Shown here: positions 27,369-34,133 of the stretch, piece by piece
Numbering within the stretch: position 1 is the stretch's first letter
How the letters are laid out: every line of letters starts with the position of its first letter
From: Pseudomonadota bacterium
Lineage (GTDB): Bacteria; Desulfobacterota; Binatia; Binatales; Binataceae
Length of the DNA stretch: 34,133 nucleotides
Direction: 5' to 3'
Assembly (NCBI GenBank): GCA_021324885.1
Contig: JAJPIF010000012.1
Location: 1-34,133, forward strand
The notes under the pieces: model-generated
The model's input: the letters and a program-made list of their open reading frames with translations, nothing else
Databases searched by the model: none
What the model was told of the DNA's origin: nothing
Made by a program: the position numbers and the translations under genes

Positions 27369-28471
27369 CGGATCTTTGGATACGACTCGATCGTTCGAAC
27401 CGCAACCAGCAGTTCCCGCCCATCGCGCGGCGCCGCGCCGTCAATAAGCCAACGGCGGGTTTCGCTGGACAGCGAGGGATCGCGCGCCAGCCGTTTGATC
27501 ACGCGCTCTTCGCTGAGGTCCCCCTGTGGCGACATCTCTTTGGCCAGGCGATGAAGAAAGCCGCAGCGATAAGCTCGGAACACCGCCGGCGGATCGTTAG
27601 CGCGCGAGTAAAGTTCCGCCAACGATTCCACGAAGGCGCCGATCGACGGCTGCCGGCGCAAATCAGGTTCGGCCAGCGTTCGCCGCGGCCATCGGCGCTG
27701 CTCGGCCATCCATAGCAGCGCGGCTACCACGCCCAGCGCCAAAGGCACGATAGCGCGCGAGCCAGTGATCAGCGCGATCAGAGACACGGGGGGCGTCAGT
27801 CCGTGACAGCGCTCCTCAAAAGCCGGCACCCCCAACGCACGCGCAAGGTCGAAGACCAGCGGGGCTGAATCGGCTTGCCCGAGGTTGGCGTTAAGCATGA
27901 AACGGCCGTCGGCAACCGCGATCAGACGCCCCGAGGCGAGTGGCAACTCCAGCGCAAAAGGCGCGCCCCCGGACCGCAGGACGACCCGCGCGTGAATGCC
28001 GCCGGTCGAGAAATGCAACAGGCCAGCGATATCTATGGTGCGCCCCACGCGGAGGAAATCGCCGGTAATCTGCGATGATTGGCCGCCTGGCTGCGTGCCG
28101 CCTGCTATCCCGAGCTTTTTCCAGTCGGCGCCGGGCCCACCGAAGACGACCGCCGTGCCTCCCGAGCGGACCCATTTCAGCACATTGAGTTGGTTGACAT
28201 CCGTATCCACGTCCGCTTGTGCGGGGATCAGAAACGACGGCAGAACCATCCACAGTATCTGCGTCTTTGGCACCTCGCTGATTCGAACATAGGAGCGGCT
28301 GACCGGCAGGTCCAGTTCGGAAAGCAGGTCGTACGCCGCCTTGTAACCCTTGCTCCCGACGCCAAAGCTGGTGGTGGAACGCTCAAACGTCGGATTAGGC
28401 CACAGCCAAAGATTGATTGCCAGCAAGACGACCAGGGCGGCGATGACCGCCGCCGGATAGCGCCGCGACAT
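27365..28471 (-). CDS. DUF4350 domain-containing membrane protein
   Basis: A 368-residue protein with an N-terminal anchor helix ([18 protein letters not shown]), an extracytoplasmic DUF4350 region ([27 protein letters not shown], then VLPSFLIPA and [16 protein letters not shown], a GATase-like strand-turn pattern typical of DUF4350), a second transmembrane helix near residues 240-260 ([24 protein letters not shown]) and a helical C-terminal cytoplasmic tail. Function unknown; the family is a regular member of MoxR/DUF58/DUF4129 clusters. ATG 28471 is preferred because GGGAG lies 8 nt upstream, although the frame is open to a GTG at 28492 that would overlap the DUF4129 gene. The stop TGA overlaps the MoxR ATG. 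Confidence 0.85.
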   Translation of the reverse strand: MSRRYPAAVIAALVVLLAINLWLWPNPTFERSTTSFGVGSKGYKAAYDLLSELDLPVSRSYVRISEVPKTQILWMVLPSFLIPAQADVDTDVNQLNVLKWVRSGGTAVVFGGPGADWKKLGIAGGTQPGGQSSQITGDFLRVGRTIDIAGLLHFSTGGIHARVVLRSGGAPFALELPLASGRLIAVADGRFMLNANLGQADSAPLVFDLARALGVPAFEERCHGLTPPVSLIALITGSRAIVPLALGVVAALLWMAEQRRWPRRTLAEPDLRRQPSIGAFVESLAELYSRANDPPAVFRAYRCGFLHRLAKEMSPQGDLSEERVIKRLARDPSLSSETRRWLIDGAAPRDGRELLVAVRTIESYPKIR

Positions 28472-28476
28472 TGCAT

Positions 28477-29139
28477 TCACTCCCGCCAGCACACCAGCCG
28501 CTGATATAGCGCGGTCCAGTCCCGGTAAATATCGGGTTGGTTGTCGCGATTACCGAACCAGATGCGCTCCGTTCGCTCCACCAAAGCGCCGAGTTCCACC
28601 ACCAGCGCCTGGGCCAGCGGCGACCCGCGCAGCGCCTCCCGGATCCAGCGATTGGAACGGTCGGGGCGAAGTTCGATTACACAGCGCTCAGCCAGCACGC
28701 CAAAGCTGGCGATCATCAGGCGATGCCCAGCTTCAAGAAACTGGCCGCGATCAGCCAGCTCACGCGCCTGTTGCGCGAGGTCGGCGGGGGGCCGGGTAGG
28801 AAGCGCCTCAACGGCAGACGCCCGCGTCCTCAATACTCCCCGGATCGACCAGACGATTTGCGCGAACATTGTCGCGACGGCGATTAACAGGGCGCCAACC
28901 AGGCTCCAGTAAAGCAGCGGCGACTCTACCCGCAGAATTCCCATCCACTGCAGGAAACGATTGAGCCAATCCTGCACAAGATTGAGCAGCCGATTGAGCC
29001 AATCCTGCACAAGACCACGCAGGCTATCGAACCATTGTTGCCAGCGCAGGTCGAGTTTATCGTTGACCAGTCCATACTCGCGCCGGGCCAGGATATTGCG
29101 CGCCAGTTCGCGAATGGCAGCATCGGAAGGGTCAGGCAA
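28477..29139 (-). CDS. DUF4129 domain-containing membrane protein with an internal 11-residue repeat
   Basis: A 220-residue protein if begun at the TTG at 29139, which has AGGAC about 6 nt upstream and overlaps the previous stop; residues encoded further upstream in this frame are only the shadow of the preceding gene. It opens LPDPSDAAIRELARNILARREY, a typical DUF4129-cluster start, then has a duplicated segment LVQDWLNRLLN, one transmembrane helix (~70-95, LLYWSLVGALLIAVATMFAQIV) and a C-terminal DUF4129 helical domain (LAQQARELADRGQFLEAGHRLMIA, and ERTERIWFG). In other organisms this family is linked to transglutaminase or MoxR clusters. The function is unknown. The stop is 5 nt before the chosen DUF4350 start. 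Confidence 0.8.
   Translation of the reverse strand: MPDPSDAAIRELARNILARREYGLVNDKLDLRWQQWFDSLRGLVQDWLNRLLNLVQDWLNRFLQWMGILRVESPLLYWSLVGALLIAVATMFAQIVWSIRGVLRTRASAVEALPTRPPADLAQQARELADRGQFLEAGHRLMIASFGVLAERCVIELRPDRSNRWIREALRGSPLAQALVVELGALVERTERIWFGNRDNQPDIYRDWTALYQRLVCWRE
28958..29014 (-). repeat. 33-nt tandem duplication inside the DUF4129 gene
   Basis: On the plus strand, the 24-mer beginning CGATTGAGCCAATCC occurs at 28958-28981 and identically at 28991-29014, a period of 33 nt (11 codons). It encodes LVQDWLNRLLN followed by LVQDWLNRFLQ (order on the minus strand), an amphipathic stretch just before the membrane helix. Confidence 0.85.
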
Positions 29140-29875
29140 TTGACGTCCTGGCAACCGCGGCCGCTTCGGTTCGAATCTGCCGGGCGAGGATGCGGAGATC
29201 GAAGTCCTCGGTGCGGCAGCGCCGATCGAAGTAATAAACCACCACGGCAATCAAGCTGTAGCTGTTGGTGATAGCCTGGGTCGCGCCGTTGAGGATCGGA
29301 CCCAGAATCGGGATAAAGGACCAGAAGAACTCCAGCGTCATCGCCGGAACAAATTCGATGAGGCCGACCAGCGTCATCAGACCGAACGTTTTCCACCAAC
29401 TGCCGCGAACCAGCGCCCGGCTGCGCCGCATCGCCCTGAGGCCGAAGGTTTCCTCCACGATCATGACCGGCGCCACCAGCAGCCAGCAGTTCATGAAATA
29501 GATCCCCGGCACCACCAGCAGCATCATCAGCGGAATAAATAAAAGATACATCAGCAGATAGGTGCCGATGATCGCCTGAAAGATGTCGCGCGTGGCCAGA
29601 TAAGATCCTTTGACCGTCGCCGGGGTTCCCAGGTAAACGCAGGAGACAGCGACCGTGGTTGCAGCATGCGCCAGCGGCGCCAGCAGCAGGAGCAGCAGCA
29701 AGGCCACCAGATACAGACCGACATGGTGTCCGAATCCGGCCAAGGCTGCAATCATTCCGTACGGCACCCACAAGACCGCCGAAATTCCGGTCAAAAGCCA
29801 GAACTGGTCGCGCAGCAGCACAAAGGCGCGGTCGAGAACCTCGGTGAACGACAAGGGTCTAATGTCGTAGTTCAC
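29132..29875 (-). CDS. Multi-spanning membrane protein of the MoxR/DUF4129 cluster
   Basis: A 247-residue membrane protein with about six hydrophobic segments. It opens MNYDIRPLSFTEVLDRAFVLLRDQFW, a pattern shared with the membrane domain of glycerophosphodiester-phosphodiesterase-like and YciC-type proteins, and ends with VVVYYFDRRCRTEDFDLRILA, a tail I recall from uncharacterised proteins upstream of DUF4129 genes. The middle contains GIYFMNCWLLVAPVMIVEE and RAMRRSRALVRGSWWKTFGL, typical of that family. No catalytic motif is visible, so it is probably structural or a partner of the rest of the module. It is the first gene of the coupled minus-strand operon running to DUF58; its stop overlaps the TTG start of the DUF4129 gene by 8 nt. 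Confidence 0.75.
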   Translation of the reverse strand: MNYDIRPLSFTEVLDRAFVLLRDQFWLLTGISAVLWVPYGMIAALAGFGHHVGLYLVALLLLLLLAPLAHAATTVAVSCVYLGTPATVKGSYLATRDIFQAIIGTYLLMYLLFIPLMMLLVVPGIYFMNCWLLVAPVMIVEETFGLRAMRRSRALVRGSWWKTFGLMTLVGLIEFVPAMTLEFFWSFIPILGPILNGATQAITNSYSLIAVVVYYFDRRCRTEDFDLRILARQIRTEAAAVARTSIA

Positions 29876-29959
29876 GCGTTTACTCTTGGCCAGCCGATTT
29901 ATGTTTTTTCATCATACGCGCGGTCTGATTGTCAACTAAGACTAGATTGCGCCGGGCCT

Positions 29960-31111
29960 TCATCCTTCGGCGTGCAGACGGATCAGTTCGATCGTAACTT
30001 CGGTGGTCGAGATCATGTCGTTGATATCGATCCACTCGCGCACGGTGTGAATGTCGCGCATCCCGGTGCCGAGGTTAGCCACCGTCAGTCCGCGCCGATT
30101 GAGGACGTTGGCGTCGCACCCGCCGCCCATCGCCTCGGGCTTGACCACGCGACCGGCGCGGCGGGCGGCCTCGACGACCTTGCGCACGATCGGCGTGTCC
30201 TCTGCCAGGTTCATCGCCTCGTACTCCAGGCGCGCCGTGTATTGAAGGCTGGCGCTGAATTGGCGGCCCTCCAGCGTGACGGTGGCGCGCGCCACCGCGT
30301 CTTCAAAGCATTGAATCATGTGCGCGACCTGGCGCTCCAGTTTGGCCTTGTCGCGCGAGCGCGCCTCGCCGCGGACCACCACGTGATTGGGAATGATATT
30401 GAGCGCGCGCCCGCCTTCGATCATGCCCAGATTGGCCGTGGTCTCGCTGTCGATCCGCCCCAGGCGCATCGCAGCGATCGCCTCCGACGCGATCTTGATC
30501 GCCGACAAGCCGCGCTCCGGCGCCATCCCGGCGTGCGCCTCCAGACCCTGCACCGTAAATCGCAGCGCCATCGCACCCGGCGCGCGGATAAACAGGTAGC
30601 CGGGCGCGTCGCTGTCATAGACCAGTCCTTCGCGCGCGCGCACCAGGTTGAGATCGAGGTTTTTCGCGCCCAGCAGACCGATTTCCTCGCAGACGGTGAA
30701 CACCGCGTCGATCGGGCCGTGGGGGATTTGCCGTTCCCGCAGTTGATGGAGCGTTTCGCAGATAATCGCGCATCCCGACTTGTCGTCGCCGCCCAGCACC
30801 GTGCTCCCGTCGGTGCGGATGATGTCGCCTTCGACCACCGGCTTCACTCCTTCACCGGGGCTCACCGTATCCATGTGGGCGCAGATCAACAGCGGCGCGA
30901 CATTGGCCACGGTGCCGTCAAAATGAGCGATCAGGTTGCCGACCTCGCCCTTAACCTTCTCCGCCGCATTGTCGAATCGGCAGACGCCGCCAAGCTGTTC
31001 CATCTCACGCTTAAGGCGCATCGCACAGGCCCGTTCGCGGCGCGAGAGCGAATCGATCCGGACCAGTTCGAGCAGCAGGTTCTTGATACGGTCGCGGTTA
31101 ACTGCGGTCAT
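29960..31111 (-). CDS. M20-family metallopeptidase (peptidase T-like)
   Basis: A 383-residue di-zinc peptidase of the M20 family, closest by motif to the PepT-like group that trims small peptides or amidated amino acids in the cytoplasm. Zinc and catalytic residues visible are H79 and D81 in CAHMDTVSPG, the GGDDKSG motif (107-113) with the bridging aspartate, the catalytic/binding glutamates in CEEIGLLG (141-148), D167 in YDSDAPG and a C-terminal histidine in DIHTVREWI. The central lid domain (~185-300, EAHAGMAPERGLSAIKIASEAI) is the usual dimerisation insert. ATG 31111 is the start. It follows the JAMM protease gene by 61 nt on the same strand. A specific substrate cannot be named. Confidence 0.92.
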   Translation of the reverse strand: MTAVNRDRIKNLLLELVRIDSLSRRERACAMRLKREMEQLGGVCRFDNAAEKVKGEVGNLIAHFDGTVANVAPLLICAHMDTVSPGEGVKPVVEGDIIRTDGSTVLGGDDKSGCAIICETLHQLRERQIPHGPIDAVFTVCEEIGLLGAKNLDLNLVRAREGLVYDSDAPGYLFIRAPGAMALRFTVQGLEAHAGMAPERGLSAIKIASEAIAAMRLGRIDSETTANLGMIEGGRALNIIPNHVVVRGEARSRDKAKLERQVAHMIQCFEDAVARATVTLEGRQFSASLQYTARLEYEAMNLAEDTPIVRKVVEAARRAGRVVKPEAMGGGCDANVLNRRGLTVANLGTGMRDIHTVREWIDINDMISTTEVTIELIRLHAEG

Positions 31112-31172
31112 GGCATGCTCCTGAATCGGTCAATGGCAACGGCCCGCGATCCGAGGCCTGGAAATCGCGGGT

Positions 31173-31643
31173 TTAGGTTTCGTTCAGATCGGTTTCGACA
31201 AAATCGCGGCTGGCATCATCCCACACGAATGCCGCCGCACGCTGAAAGCTTCCGTTCCTTATCGACATCACCACGTACGCCGTATCGGGATAGTCGGGAT
31301 AATCAGGATCGAAGGAGCAGGCCTGACGGCGATCGGTGGGGGAGAAATAGGCGTCGTGATCGGGATGGGAATGGTAGACGATTTTGAGCGCCAGCCCCCG
31401 GCGATCGATTTCGTTGAGCACCGCGAGTTGGGCGCGCGGATCCATCAGATACGCGGTGCGGGCGTCACGCGGATGGGCAAGCGGATCGGCGGCGTGTTTT
31501 TCGTTCTGGACGTTGCGGATCGGACGAACCTCCTCAATCTCACCCCCGCCGATCACAAACCCGCAGCATTCGTAAGGATACTCGCGCTCCGCCTGTGCCT
31601 TAATCGCGGCGAAGTTTTCCCGCCTGATGCTGACCGCTTTCAC
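31173..31643 (-). CDS. JAMM/MPN-domain metalloprotease (M67-like)
   Basis: A 156-residue stand-alone JAMM zinc protease or deconjugase. The motif is complete: E25 in YPYECCGF, H91 and H93 in YHSHPDHDAYFSPTD, with S101 and D104. Bacterial members remove tails from small ubiquitin-like sulfur carriers (as Mec does for CysO) or act in sulfur-transfer systems; no ThiS/MoaD-like carrier, E1-like enzyme or cysteine synthase gene is next to it here. The start is GTG 31643, with GGAGG 4 nt upstream, and it shares four bases (GTGA) with the stop of the ketopantoate reductase gene, so translation is likely coupled. Confidence 0.92.
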   Translation of the reverse strand: MKAVSIRRENFAAIKAQAEREYPYECCGFVIGGGEIEEVRPIRNVQNEKHAADPLAHPRDARTAYLMDPRAQLAVLNEIDRRGLALKIVYHSHPDHDAYFSPTDRRQACSFDPDYPDYPDTAYVVMSIRNGSFQRAAAFVWDDASRDFVETDLNET

Positions 31644-32641
31644 CGATCCTCCAATGCGTTGCGCCGCCAGCTCCGCTCGCGGGCGCGAATGAGAGCCGTA
31701 ATCATCCGATTGGCCGGCGCGGCAAGCCCGGCGGCATCGGACATTTCGACGATCCTGCCGTTGAGCGCGCCAATTTCAGTACGGCCGCGACGCTCCAGAT
31801 CGGCGAGCATCGAGGGATAATGCTCGCGCGTGGCCGGGATCAGCCGGTCGTAAAAGATCGCGCGGTACTCGGCGGCCGTCGCGAACGGAAGTGCAACCTC
31901 CGCGCGCCGGGCCAGGACAAAGGCCTCTTCGATGATCTGGTCCATAATCGGCCGCAACTCGGGATCGGCGCCGATCGCACCATAGTTCAATTTGAGCAGC
32001 GCGCCCAAAGGATTGAGCGCCGCATTGTAAAACAGCTTGGTCCACAAATATGGACGGACATCAGCAACCGGCTGCGACGGTACACCGGCCGCGCACAGTG
32101 CCGCCGCGATTCGCCCGGCCCGCGCAGCCAGGGTCGGCGTCGCGCAACCGCCCGATTGCGGAGCGGGACCAATTGCGACCGGCTCCGCCATCACCGTGAC
32201 GCGGACGCGACCCGGTTCAGCGATTTCCGCGCCGAAAATCAAGCGCGCGCCCAGGACCGCGTCATCGCCCACTTCGCGGCCCAGGATCTCGATATTGCCC
32301 AGTCCGTTCTGCGCGCTGATTGCGATACCATCGTGCTCCAGATGGCGTGCCAGCAAAGGCGCGGCCGTGGCGGTGTCGTAACTCTTGACCGTAACGAAGA
32401 TCGTCGCGAACCGGCGCCGGCCAAGCTCGCCGGCGTCGCGGTAGAGTTCGAATCCGCTGACCTTGCGACACCCCAACAGCCCTTCGACGGTCAGGCCGCG
32501 TCGATCGATGGCGTCCAGATGCGGCGGGCGCCCCAACAAGCTGACGTCGTTACCCGCTGACCTGAGCATGCCGCCGATAACCGAACCAAGCGCGCCCGCC
32601 CCGGCGATCAGAATGGGACCGTCTATCGTTTCAAGATCCAT
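31640..32641 (-). CDS. panE: 2-dehydropantoate 2-reductase (ketopantoate reductase family)
   Basis: A 333-residue NADPH-dependent reductase of the ApbA/PanE family, which converts ketopantoate to pantoate in coenzyme A synthesis. The N-terminal Rossmann motif is ILIAGAGALGSVIGGML (residues ~10-26); FVTVKSYDT holds the strand leading to the catalytic region, followed by SAQNGLGNIE and a C-terminal helical domain with WTKLFYNAALNPLGALL (active-site lysine) and HYPSMLADLERRGRTEIGALNG (substrate-binding region). Many paralogues with other keto-acid substrates exist, so the gene symbol is probable rather than certain. ATG 32641 starts it, divergent from the DHODH-like gene across 234 nt. It is the first gene of an apparent operon with the JAMM protease and M20 peptidase. 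Confidence 0.88.
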   Translation of the reverse strand: MDLETIDGPILIAGAGALGSVIGGMLRSAGNDVSLLGRPPHLDAIDRRGLTVEGLLGCRKVSGFELYRDAGELGRRRFATIFVTVKSYDTATAAPLLARHLEHDGIAISAQNGLGNIEILGREVGDDAVLGARLIFGAEIAEPGRVRVTVMAEPVAIGPAPQSGGCATPTLAARAGRIAAALCAAGVPSQPVADVRPYLWTKLFYNAALNPLGALLKLNYGAIGADPELRPIMDQIIEEAFVLARRAEVALPFATAAEYRAIFYDRLIPATREHYPSMLADLERRGRTEIGALNGRIVEMSDAAGLAAPANRMITALIRARERSWRRNALEDR

Positions 32642-32864
32642 CCGCTGTAAAGACCTTAGCCGTCAGCCGTTGATGCGACAATCCGCCCAGTGGTAGCGGG
32701 GCGGCCGCCGTACCCGCCATCGATGAGCAGCCCCGCCGCGCCACCTAATTTATGCCCCCCGCCTCACGTCGGGCCCCACGGCGAGCCGCGCAAGGATTCG
32801 ACTACTGCTGTGATTCTTGTCACTATGGGCATGATTGGAGCGGGCCTAACCAGCCGGCTGCCTC

Positions 32865-32870
32865 AGGAGA
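32865..32870 (+). promoter_or_regulatory. Ribosome-binding site deciding the DHODH-like start
   Basis: AGGAGA located 5 nt before ATG 32876. It selects this start over in-frame GTG/ATG codons up to 186 nt upstream, whose residues do not resemble the family. Confidence 0.75.
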
Positions 32871-32875
32871 GACCC

Positions 32876-33718
32876 ATGGGACGGACATCGATAACGCTTG
32901 GCGGCGTGCCTCTCAACTCGACGGTAACCAACGCGTCTGGGCCGCGTTCCGCCACGCGTGAGGAGCTTTTGGAATTGAGCGCAGCGCACCCTGGCGCGGT
33001 CGTTTTCAAATCATGCAACCCCGGCGGGCTTGAAAGTCCCGACAATCTGAAAAATCCCGGCGTGGATTACTACGCGGCCCTGGCGCGCGAGCTGGCGCCG
33101 AAAAACACGGTCGTATGGGGCAGCGTGGTGGGTGTCACCGAGGACGAAATCGTCGAGGTGGCGCGCAAACTGGACGAGGCGGGCGCGAAGATCATCGAGT
33201 TAAACCTGGCTGACGATTTCGTCGCCAACTCGGTCGGGCCGTTCAAGTCCAAAGATCGTCTGAAAGGGTTGCTCAAACGCGTGCGCGAGAAGGTCAAAGC
33301 GGTACTGGCCGTGAAGGTCCCGCCTTCGGTAAAGCGCGAAGACGCAGGCGCGATCGCGGCGATCTTCAAGGAGGCCGGCGTCAAGGTCGCGGTCTGCGCC
33401 AACGACCTGCCCAAGGGCCTCGAGTTCGACCTCGCAAAGGGAACAGTGAAGGCGCCGCAGGGCGCGCTGTCTCAGACCCATGCGTTTTATCTGGTCGGCG
33501 CCGGAGCGCTCGATGTCGTGGCGGTGGGCGGCGTCGGCAGCGGCAGCGAAGCGTATTTGGCCCATTTGACAGGAGCCAAGGCCGTGCAGGTAGGCTCGGC
33601 GCTGATTAAGGAAGGCGTGGGCGCAATCGGCCGCATCGACCGCGAACTCGATCAGCTTCTGGAGCAATACGGCAAGTCGTCGGTAAGCGAAATCATCGGC
33701 CAGGTGAAGTTCGCGTAA
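32876..33718 (+). CDS. Dihydroorotate-dehydrogenase-fold flavoprotein of unknown substrate
   Basis: A 280-residue FMN-type TIM-barrel protein that aligns end to end with class 1A dihydroorotate dehydrogenase (compared by eye with Lactococcus PyrDA from memory). FMN-site residues are kept: TNASG (18-22), the lysine of VFKS (K45), VKVPP (K147) and VGGVGSGSEAY...GAKAVQVGSAL near the C-terminus. The orotate site is not: the NSMGLPN loop reads SPDNLKN (54-60), and NLSCPN reads NLADDF (110-115), so the catalytic cysteine position is aspartate (D113) and the second asparagine is lost. It may be a diverged flavoprotein with a new substrate rather than PyrD. It is transcribed alone, divergent from panE, with tRNA-Glu 130 nt downstream; no other pyrimidine gene is near. 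Confidence 0.82.
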   Translation: MGRTSITLGGVPLNSTVTNASGPRSATREELLELSAAHPGAVVFKSCNPGGLESPDNLKNPGVDYYAALARELAPKNTVVWGSVVGVTEDEIVEVARKLDEAGAKIIELNLADDFVANSVGPFKSKDRLKGLLKRVREKVKAVLAVKVPPSVKREDAGAIAAIFKEAGVKVAVCANDLPKGLEFDLAKGTVKAPQGALSQTHAFYLVGAGALDVVAVGGVGSGSEAYLAHLTGAKAVQVGSALIKEGVGAIGRIDRELDQLLEQYGKSSVSEIIGQVKFA

Positions 33719-33847
33719 AGCCAGGGTTGCGCGGCGCGCCTACTTGCTCCATTTCGCGGCGCGATGGTAGCCTTTCATGGTTTTTGCAGGTCGCAAAGCC
33801 TGCTGTGCGCGCGCCGTAGGACCGGCTAGCGCCGCGCCTTCTGCAAC

Positions 33848-33925
33848 GTCCCCGTCGTCTAGCCCGGCCTAGGACACCGGCCTTTCACGCCGGTAACACG
33901 GGTTCGAATCCCGTCGGGGACGCCA
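33848..33925 (+). tRNA. tRNA-Glu (anticodon TTC)
   Basis: A 78-nt cloverleaf. The acceptor arm GTCCCCG (33848-33854) pairs with CGGGGAC (33915-33921). The anticodon arm has CCGGC and GCCGG around the loop CTTTCAC, giving anticodon TTC (glutamate). The T arm contains GGGTTCGAATCCC. Discriminator G33922 is followed by an encoded CCA (33923-33925). Sequence similar to the IS3 transposase begins almost at once after the CCA. Confidence 0.96.
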
Positions 33926-33927
33926 AT

Positions 33928-34133
33928 GAAATCAAGGACTGGCACTACATCGCGCCGGGCAAGCCCCTGCAAAATGCCTTCGTCGAATCCTTCAACAGCC
34001 GCTTGCGCGACGAATGCCTTAACGACCATGTATTCCTGAGCCTGGCCGAGGCGCGGGCGACCATCGCAGCCTGGCGCGACGATTACAACCATTGCCGCCC
34101 GCATTCGAGCCTCGGCGCGCTGACGCCATTCGA
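33928..34133 (+). pseudogene. IS3-family transposase OrfB, C-terminal fragment (5'-truncated; runs off the right edge)
   Basis: The reading frame from 33928 gives [36 protein letters not shown] and [11 protein letters not shown], the conserved end of the rve integrase domain of IS3-type OrfB. It includes the last acidic residue of the DDE triad (E of VESFN). About two thirds of OrfB, including the first two aspartates, and OrfA are absent: recognisable similarity starts directly after the tRNA-Glu CCA. The fragment therefore cannot make an active transposase from this copy and is probably a relic or a recombination/assembly junction. A start codon is not visible. The OrfA piece at the other edge of the window may belong to the same kind of element. 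Confidence 0.85.

Noticed and set aside
29666-31387. 573-codon open frame on the plus strand
   Set aside because: It runs antisense across the membrane-protein and M20 peptidase genes, both with clear family motifs; long antisense frames are expected in GC-rich DNA, and the translation is low-complexity in Arg, His, Gln and Asp.
33786-33803. Hairpin GCAGG/CCTGC near the DHODH-like gene end
   Set aside because: The T-run precedes rather than follows the stem on the plus strand, so it does not fit an intrinsic terminator.
33859-34104. 81-residue open frame on the minus strand ending [18 protein letters not shown]
   Set aside because: The C-terminal part is the antisense of tRNA-Glu, a well-known spurious protein in databases; the rest is antisense to the OrfB fragment.

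Overview
The window is GC-rich, almost fully coding bacterial DNA from what looks like an uncultured, aerobic, lipid- and organic-acid-using soil or sediment bacterium. It holds about 28 complete protein genes, one tRNA, two partial IS3-type transposase pieces and a few repeats. Gene content (paired amidohydrolases, an F420-type luciferase-like oxidoreductase, acyl-CoA enzymes, a MoxR/DUF58/SpoIIM membrane module, genome-encoded CCA on the tRNA) resembles Binatota, Rokubacteria or deltaproteobacterial relatives, but there is no marker gene here and this placement is only an impression.

Layout. (1) 1-789: the start of an outward-facing IS3 OrfA, its leader, then a stand-alone LigD-type 3'-phosphoesterase. 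(2) 920-2083: an acyl-CoA-dehydrogenase-like flavoprotein. (3) 7441-2146, minus strand: a propionyl-CoA to succinyl-CoA operon (carboxyltransferase, biotin carboxylase, biotin carrier, methylmalonyl-CoA mutase large subunit) that lacks the cobalamin-binding subunit. (4) 10580-7540, minus: a crotonase-fold protein without the usual catalytic glutamates, a DUF192 exported protein and a GT-C membrane glycosyltransferase. (5) 14184-10742, minus: glycogen branching enzyme and a DegT-type sugar aminotransferase. (6) 14492-21735: a luciferase-like oxidoreductase, an opposing MFS exporter with a fused C-terminal ABM-like domain, then a plus-strand set of a cyclase, two metal-dependent amidohydrolases and a histidine phosphatase, which reads as a catabolic module of unknown substrate. 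(7) 21755-21980: a pair of diverged copies of a ~70-nt repeat in inverted orientation, followed by an XRE regulator fused to a periplasmic-binding-protein-like domain. (8) 23178-29875: a tightly packed RDD / SpoIIM / DUF58 / MoxR / DUF4350 / DUF4129 / membrane-protein module, with head-to-head and tail-to-tail packing around spoIIM. (9) 32641-29960, minus: ketopantoate reductase translationally coupled to a JAMM metalloprotease, then an M20 peptidase. (10) 32876-33718: a dihydroorotate-dehydrogenase-fold flavoprotein with an altered substrate pocket. (11) 33848-34133: tRNA-Glu(TTC) abutting a 5'-truncated IS3 OrfB.

The points I consider most worth following are the DHODH-like protein at 32876-33718, the MoxR-DUF58-SpoIIM module, the crotonase lacking both glutamates, the cyclase with a replaced metal motif inside the amidohydrolase set, and the inverted repeat pair at 21755-21980. 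All family assignments were made by eye from motifs; no database search was run.
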